Source: CAZUQP01 sp964484285
GTDB taxonomy: Bacteria > Pseudomonadota > Gammaproteobacteria > DSM-16500
Assembly: GCA_964484285.1 (NCBI GenBank)
Contig: CAZAEO010000032.1
Location: 1-18,849, forward strand
DNA length: 18,849 nucleotides
Reading direction: 5' to 3'
Part shown: piece after piece, positions 15,784 through 18,849 of the stretch
Layout: each line of letters begins with the position of its first letter
Position numbering within the stretch: position 1 is the first letter of the stretch
Position numbers and translations under genes: made by a program
The notes under the pieces: model-generated
The model's database searches: none
Told to the model about the DNA's origin: nothing
What the model saw: only the letters and a program-made list of their open reading frames with translations

Positions 15784-16197
15784 TTAAAGTGCCATATCTT
15801 TGAGTTTTCTGAGAGCCCTAATTTTTACAACTCTACGGGCAGGTTTAGCTTTGAACATCACTTCTTCGCCTGTGAACGGATTTCTGCCTTTACGAGCAGG
15901 TCTCGCAGGTTTTTTTATAACATGGATTTTTATGAGGCCGGGCATAATAAATTTGCCAGGGCCACGTGATTTAACATGTAGTTCAATCAACGTACCTACT
16001 CCATCAAGAACCATAGCAACATCTTTTTTAGGTAGTGCAGTCATGTCCGTTAAAGCTCTCAAGATGCCACTTTTGGTCAAAGGATCTTTGACAACAGGTA
16101 TCGTTGTTCTCTTTGGTGCAGTTTTTACCATTGCCTTCGCTGGTCTTTTCTTCATTGATTTCCCTTTCGATCTGGCAGAAGCTTTTTTAGCAGCCAT
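15784..16197 (-). CDS. HU/IHF-family DNA-binding protein with basic N-terminal tail
   Basis: Predicted nucleoid-associated protein. The 137-residue product has an HU-like fold region at about 38-125: a helical part (LTKSGILRALTDMTALPKKDVAMVLDG), the sheet (GPGKFIMPGLIKIHV), and the DNA-binding arm motif GRNPFTGE at 104-111. HU proper has about 90 residues and lacks the first 35 or so residues here, which are rich in Lys, Ala and Arg and resemble a histone H1-like tail. It also has a basic C terminus. Similar tailed HU proteins are known in Xanthomonadales and related groups, as I recall. ATG 16195-16197 has AGAGGA just upstream. It is convergent with glmM and divergent from the phosphoesterase gene. 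Confidence 0.88.
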   Translation of the reverse strand: MAAKKASARSKGKSMKKRPAKAMVKTAPKRTTIPVVKDPLTKSGILRALTDMTALPKKDVAMVLDGVGTLIELHVKSRGPGKFIMPGLIKIHVIKKPARPARKGRNPFTGEEVMFKAKPARRVVKIRALRKLKDMAL

Positions 16198-16251
16198 TGT
16201 TAATTCCTCTTTAAAAAGTCAAAATGATGCAATGCATACAATAACATATCT

Positions 16252-16279
16252 TAATAATTTTGCGAGTATTTTTATTCAA
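16252..16279 (-). promoter_or_regulatory. Candidate promoter of the HU-like gene
   Basis: On the minus strand TTGAAT (16274-16279), a 16-base spacer and TATTAA (16252-16257), about 55 bases before the ATG. The 202-base gap to the phosphoesterase gene is very AT-rich, so chance matches are likely. I see no clear promoter for the phosphoesterase on the plus strand. Confidence 0.3.
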
Positions 16280-16399
16280 AAATGGCGAAAATAAATGAGA
16301 AAATTTAAAAAATCACAATGAAGCATATTTTGTATTGCTTAAAAACAGAATGAAAGTTAGCCTTGCGATAGAGTGTAGATCAGTATGGAGAAAGTAATT

Positions 16400-17797
16400 A
16401 TGTTTGTGTCTTTTTTGCGAGTCATCTTAATTTTATGTTTTATGATGATTTATTCTGCTTGTGCGGTTTCAAGCGAAGAGCAGCCAGTGCATTTTTTAAG
16501 TTTAACTGATATTCATTTCAATCCCTTTGATTCTTGTACGGCAACACCTTGTCCCTTAATCGAGGCGCTTCGGCAAACGCCACTCAGTCAATGGGATGAT
16601 CTGTTGGCTAAAAATCAGATTAAATTGGCGGGTTACGGGGCTGATACTAACTACCCCCTGTTAAAGTCAGCTTTGACAGATGCAAGTAAGCGATCGCTAG
16701 AGCAGCATGTTTCCTGGGTGCTGATACTGGGAGATTATCTATCACATAATTTTAAAGAAAATTACCTACAATATTCTGGCGATAAAACGGCGGAAGGTTA
16801 TCAAGCCTTTGTTAAAAACACCCTCACATTTCTAACAGAGGAGATAGCCAGTGCATTTCCTAAGCAGGATGTCTATATGGCGGTGGGAAACAATGATTCC
16901 TATGTGGATGATTATGTGTCTCAACCTAATGGGCAGTTTTATCAAGATATGGCCCAATTATGGGGAAGCTTGATTAAAGATAAAAGTGTGCAAGTTGATA
17001 TGCAGCGAGATTTCCCTGTTGGGGGTTATTATGCGATTAATATGCCTGATGTGCCTAGGTTAAGATTAATTGTATTAAATTCAGTATTGTTTTCAAGGAA
17101 GGCACAAGGAACAGGTGTAGATCAAGCAGCGCAACAACAGTTGGATTGGTTGCATACACAATTGGTTGCAGCGCACGCCAAACAACAAAAAGTTCTCCTA
17201 GCCTTGCATATTCCGGCAGGGATAGATGTCTATGCTTCTCTTAAAAAAACACCCTTTTCAGTAGTTGAATTATGGAAACCCCAATATACCCAGCAATTTC
17301 AAACGGAGCTTCAGCGATTCTCGACAGATCTGATGGGTATAATGTCGGGTCATTTTCATATGGATTTTTTTCAGGTATTGAAAGGGGATGAGGCTTCTCC
17401 TTCATCTGTTTGGGTGACGGGAACACCCGCTATTAGCCCAGCATTTGGAAATAACCCTGGTTTTAAAATATATGCTTATTCTCCTTCCGCATTAAGCTTT
17501 ACAAATTTTGTGACTTATTTCGATCCCTTAATGGACCAAGGGGGATGGATGGAAGAATATAATTTTAATTCGATTTATCAACCGGGCTGTCAACATTGTC
17601 GTGTGGTAGATGGCATGGATTTATTAGCCCCGTCAGGCAAGTTGGCGGATCATTACATAAGTTATTTTGCAGTAGGAACAAATAGTCAGCCTATTTCAGC
17701 TGAACATAAATGGCTGCCTTATTACTGGTGCGCTATTCACCATATGGCATTGATTAATTATCAATCTTGTTTAGCTTCTTCTGCAAAATTGGGCTAA
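16400..17797 (+). CDS. Exported acid-sphingomyelinase-like metallophosphoesterase
   Basis: Calcineurin-like phosphoesterase of the acid sphingomyelinase/SMPDL type. Metal-site motifs appear in order: DIH (Asp37, His39), GDY (Asp112), GNND (163-166), the lone His270 (LALHIPAG), and GHFH (His318, His320). The family-typical TPAISPAFGNNPGF follows at 342-355. The cysteine-bearing C terminus (Cys397, 400, 444, 457) may form disulfides. Residues 1-21 form a signal peptide ending YSAC; cleavage there or lipidation at Cys21 are both possible, so it acts outside the cytoplasm. GGAG at 16387-16390 favours ATG 16400 (465 residues) over 16385. Eukaryotic relatives have GNH(D/E), where His is catalytic; here it is Asn. 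Substrate is unknown: sphingomyelin, another phosphodiester or nucleotides are all possible. It stands alone between an HU-like gene and the rplM operon. Confidence 0.82.
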   Translation: MFVSFLRVILILCFMMIYSACAVSSEEQPVHFLSLTDIHFNPFDSCTATPCPLIEALRQTPLSQWDDLLAKNQIKLAGYGADTNYPLLKSALTDASKRSLEQHVSWVLILGDYLSHNFKENYLQYSGDKTAEGYQAFVKNTLTFLTEEIASAFPKQDVYMAVGNNDSYVDDYVSQPNGQFYQDMAQLWGSLIKDKSVQVDMQRDFPVGGYYAINMPDVPRLRLIVLNSVLFSRKAQGTGVDQAAQQQLDWLHTQLVAAHAKQQKVLLALHIPAGIDVYASLKKTPFSVVELWKPQYTQQFQTELQRFSTDLMGIMSGHFHMDFFQVLKGDEASPSSVWVTGTPAISPAFGNNPGFKIYAYSPSALSFTNFVTYFDPLMDQGGWMEEYNFNSIYQPGCQHCRVVDGMDLLAPSGKLADHYISYFAVGTNSQPISAEHKWLPYYWCAIHHMALINYQSCLASSAKLG

Positions 17798-17802
17798 TGT
17801 AC

Positions 17803-17831
17803 TTGCTTGTTTTTGGGCGTTGCTATAAAAT
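17803..17831 (+). promoter_or_regulatory. Probable rplM-rpsI promoter
   Basis: TTGCTT (17803-17808), a 17-base spacer and TAAAAT (17826-17831). It lies just after the phosphoesterase stop codon. A start site near 17838 would give a leader of about 48 bases before rplM. Confidence 0.55.
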
Positions 17832-17862
17832 TCAACCTCTTTTAAAACAGGTATTTTATGTT

Positions 17863-17882
17863 TACTCCATTGGAGTAGGAGT
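17863..17882 (+). promoter_or_regulatory. rplM leader hairpin abutting the Shine-Dalgarno
   Basis: TACTCC (17863-17868) pairs perfectly with GGAGTA (17872-17877) around a 3-base loop. The true Shine-Dalgarno GGAG (17878-17881) follows immediately, 4 bases before the ATG. ACTCC could also pair with the second GGAGT (17878-17882), which would mask the ribosome site. It could serve control of L13 synthesis; in E. coli the rplM leader is a target of L13 autoregulation. Confidence 0.45.
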
Positions 17883-17885
17883 CAG

Positions 17886-18323
17886 ATGAGAACTTATAAC
17901 GCAAAAAATGAAACGACAAGCCATAATTGGTATCTTGTTGATGCTTCAGGAAAAACTTTAGGCAGACTCGCTAGCGAAATTGCAAAACGTTTGCGTGGTA
18001 AACACAAACCAGTTTATACGCCACACGTTGATACAGGTGATTATATTGTTGTGATTAATGCAAATCAGGTTAAAGTGACCGGTAACAAGCGCAAAGATAA
18101 AGTGTATTTTAATCATTCTGGGTATCCAGGCGGTATAAAAGAAATTACCTTTGACAAGTTATTAGCAAAAAAACCAGAGCGTGTTATTGAGATTGCAGTA
18201 AAAGGCATGTTGCCTAAAAATCCATTAGGTCGTGCAATGTATCGCAAATTAAAAGTCTATGCAGGCAGAGAACATCCTCATACAGCACAACAACCGCAAA
18301 ATTTAGATCTTGATACGGAATAA
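17886..18323 (+). CDS. rplM: 50S ribosomal protein L13 (uL13)
   Basis: Early-assembly protein of the large ribosomal subunit. The 145-residue product is three residues longer than E. coli L13 and collinear with it: WYLVDASGKTLGRLASEIA, LRGKHKPVYTPHVDTGDYI, VTGNKRKDKVY, the VIEIAVKGMLPKNPLGRAM block, and a C terminus ending HPHTAQQPQNLDLDTE. ATG 17886 has GGAG four bases upstream. It is the first gene of the universally paired rplM-rpsI operon, with six bases between the two genes. Confidence 0.97.
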   Translation: MRTYNAKNETTSHNWYLVDASGKTLGRLASEIAKRLRGKHKPVYTPHVDTGDYIVVINANQVKVTGNKRKDKVYFNHSGYPGGIKEITFDKLLAKKPERVIEIAVKGMLPKNPLGRAMYRKLKVYAGREHPHTAQQPQNLDLDTE

Positions 18324-18329
18324 AATATT

Positions 18330-18755
18330 ATGGCAATAGCTCAACGTTATTATGGTACTGGACGTCGTAAAACATCCACTGCACGTGTGTATTTAAAACC
18401 AGGTAAAGGTAGTATTGTAGTTAATGCACAAGCATTAGAAGAATATTTTGGGCGTAAAACGTCTCAAATGATTGTGCGTCAACCACTTGAAGTCACCCAT
18501 CTTTTGAATCAATTTGATGTGACAGTGACAGTTGTGGGAGGTGGAATTAATGGGCAAGCAGGCGCTATTCGTCATGGTATTGCGCGTGCTTTATTGAAGT
18601 TTGAGCGTGAAAGTGGTGCAGATACAAATGCTGATAATTCCATACGTAAACTGTTACGTACGGCGGGATATTTAACACGTGATGCACGAGAAGTTGAACG
18701 CAAGAAAGTGGGCTTGAAGAAAGCGCGAAAAGGCACGCAATATTCTAAGCGTTAA
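18330..18755 (+). CDS. rpsI: 30S ribosomal protein S9 (uS9)
   Basis: Small-subunit protein whose C-terminal tail reaches the P-site tRNA. The product has 141 residues against 130 in E. coli. YYGTGRRKTSTARVYLKPG at the N terminus, VGGGINGQAGAIRHGIARALL in the middle, and the C-terminal TRDAREVERKKVGLKKAR ending SKR are all conserved, including the terminal Lys-Arg. The extra length is mostly an insertion of about ten residues (around 95-104, SGADTNADNS) between the helix after ARALL and the LLRTAG segment. It is translated just after rplM, six bases downstream. The tRNA-Gln follows 39 bases later. Confidence 0.96.
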   Translation: MAIAQRYYGTGRRKTSTARVYLKPGKGSIVVNAQALEEYFGRKTSQMIVRQPLEVTHLLNQFDVTVTVVGGGINGQAGAIRHGIARALLKFERESGADTNADNSIRKLLRTAGYLTRDAREVERKKVGLKKARKGTQYSKR

Positions 18756-18794
18756 TTTTATTTCATGATGTTTTGTACATATATGTATTCTTGG

Positions 18795-18849
18795 TGGGGG
18801 ATCGTCTAGCGGTAGGACAGCGGACTCTGACTCCGTTAACCTAGGTTCG
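18795..18849 (+). tRNA. tRNA-Gln(CTG), 3' end outside window
   Basis: TGGGGGATCGTCTAGCGGT is a typical tRNA-Gln start. The anticodon stem GCGGA/TCCGT encloses loop CTCTGAC, giving anticodon CTG (18828-18830), which reads CAG. The window ends within the T loop (GGTTCG), so the acceptor 3' strand and CCA are not seen. No strong promoter is visible in the 39 bases after rpsI, so read-through from rplM-rpsI is possible. Confidence 0.88.

Noticed and set aside
15800..16294. 164-codon open frame on the plus strand opposite the HU-like gene
   Set aside because: It is antisense to a gene with clear HU motifs and a good ribosome site; its hydrophobic look results from Lys-rich codons read backwards.
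1..18849. CRISPR array, insertion sequence, prophage, toxin-antitoxin or defence system
   Set aside because: No repeated spacers, transposase, integrase, terminal inverted repeats or known defence-gene motifs were seen; nearly all of the window is accounted for by conserved genes.

Overview
The window looks like an ordinary chromosomal housekeeping region of an AT-rich gammaproteobacterium. Protein likeness is strongest to gammaproteobacterial versions (QueA, BamE, Fur, RecN, NadK, RlmE, FtsH, GlmM, L13, S9). Three things suggest a Legionellales-like, possibly host-associated lineage: HrcA next to GrpE-DnaK-DnaJ, a pared-down greA-rlmE-ftsH-glmM cluster with no folP, and a secreted acid-sphingomyelinase-like phosphoesterase. 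That placement is an inference from memory of gene families and has not been searched.

Layout. 1-1509 (minus): glutamyl-tRNA synthetase gltX, followed by its own promoter and a tRNA-Ala(GGC) cut by the window edge. 1540-2714 (plus): a strong promoter facing that of gltX, tRNA-Val(CAC), then queA (queuosine synthesis). 2704-3559: lipoprotein gene bamE (minus) divergent from fur (plus). 3594-6190 (minus): nadK-recN operon. 6262-11173 (plus): heat-shock cluster hrcA-grpE-dnaK-dnaJ, with sigma-32-like promoters before grpE and possibly dnaK, and a GC-rich stem-loop between dnaK and dnaJ. 11231-15727 (plus): greA, rlmE, ftsH, glmM, with glmM starting inside the 3' end of ftsH. 15784-16197 (minus): an HU-like protein with a basic histone-like tail, convergent with glmM across a shared hairpin. 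16400-17797 (plus): the exported acid-sphingomyelinase-like phosphoesterase, the one accessory gene. 17886-18755 (plus): ribosomal protein operon rplM-rpsI, with a leader hairpin next to the rplM Shine-Dalgarno sequence. 18795-18849: a tRNA-Gln(CTG) cut by the right edge.

The genes group around translation (three tRNAs, gltX, queA, rlmE, rplM, rpsI), proteostasis (HrcA, GrpE, DnaK, DnaJ, FtsH), envelope (BamE, GlmM) and genome maintenance or regulation (RecN, Fur, GreA, HU-like). No mobile element, CRISPR array, phage gene or clearly new multi-gene system is visible. No stretch longer than about 300 bases lacks a gene. The points most worth a second look are the phosphoesterase, the rplM leader, the ftsH/glmM overlap with folP missing, the long-tailed HU, an insertion in S9 and several compact promoter arrangements.
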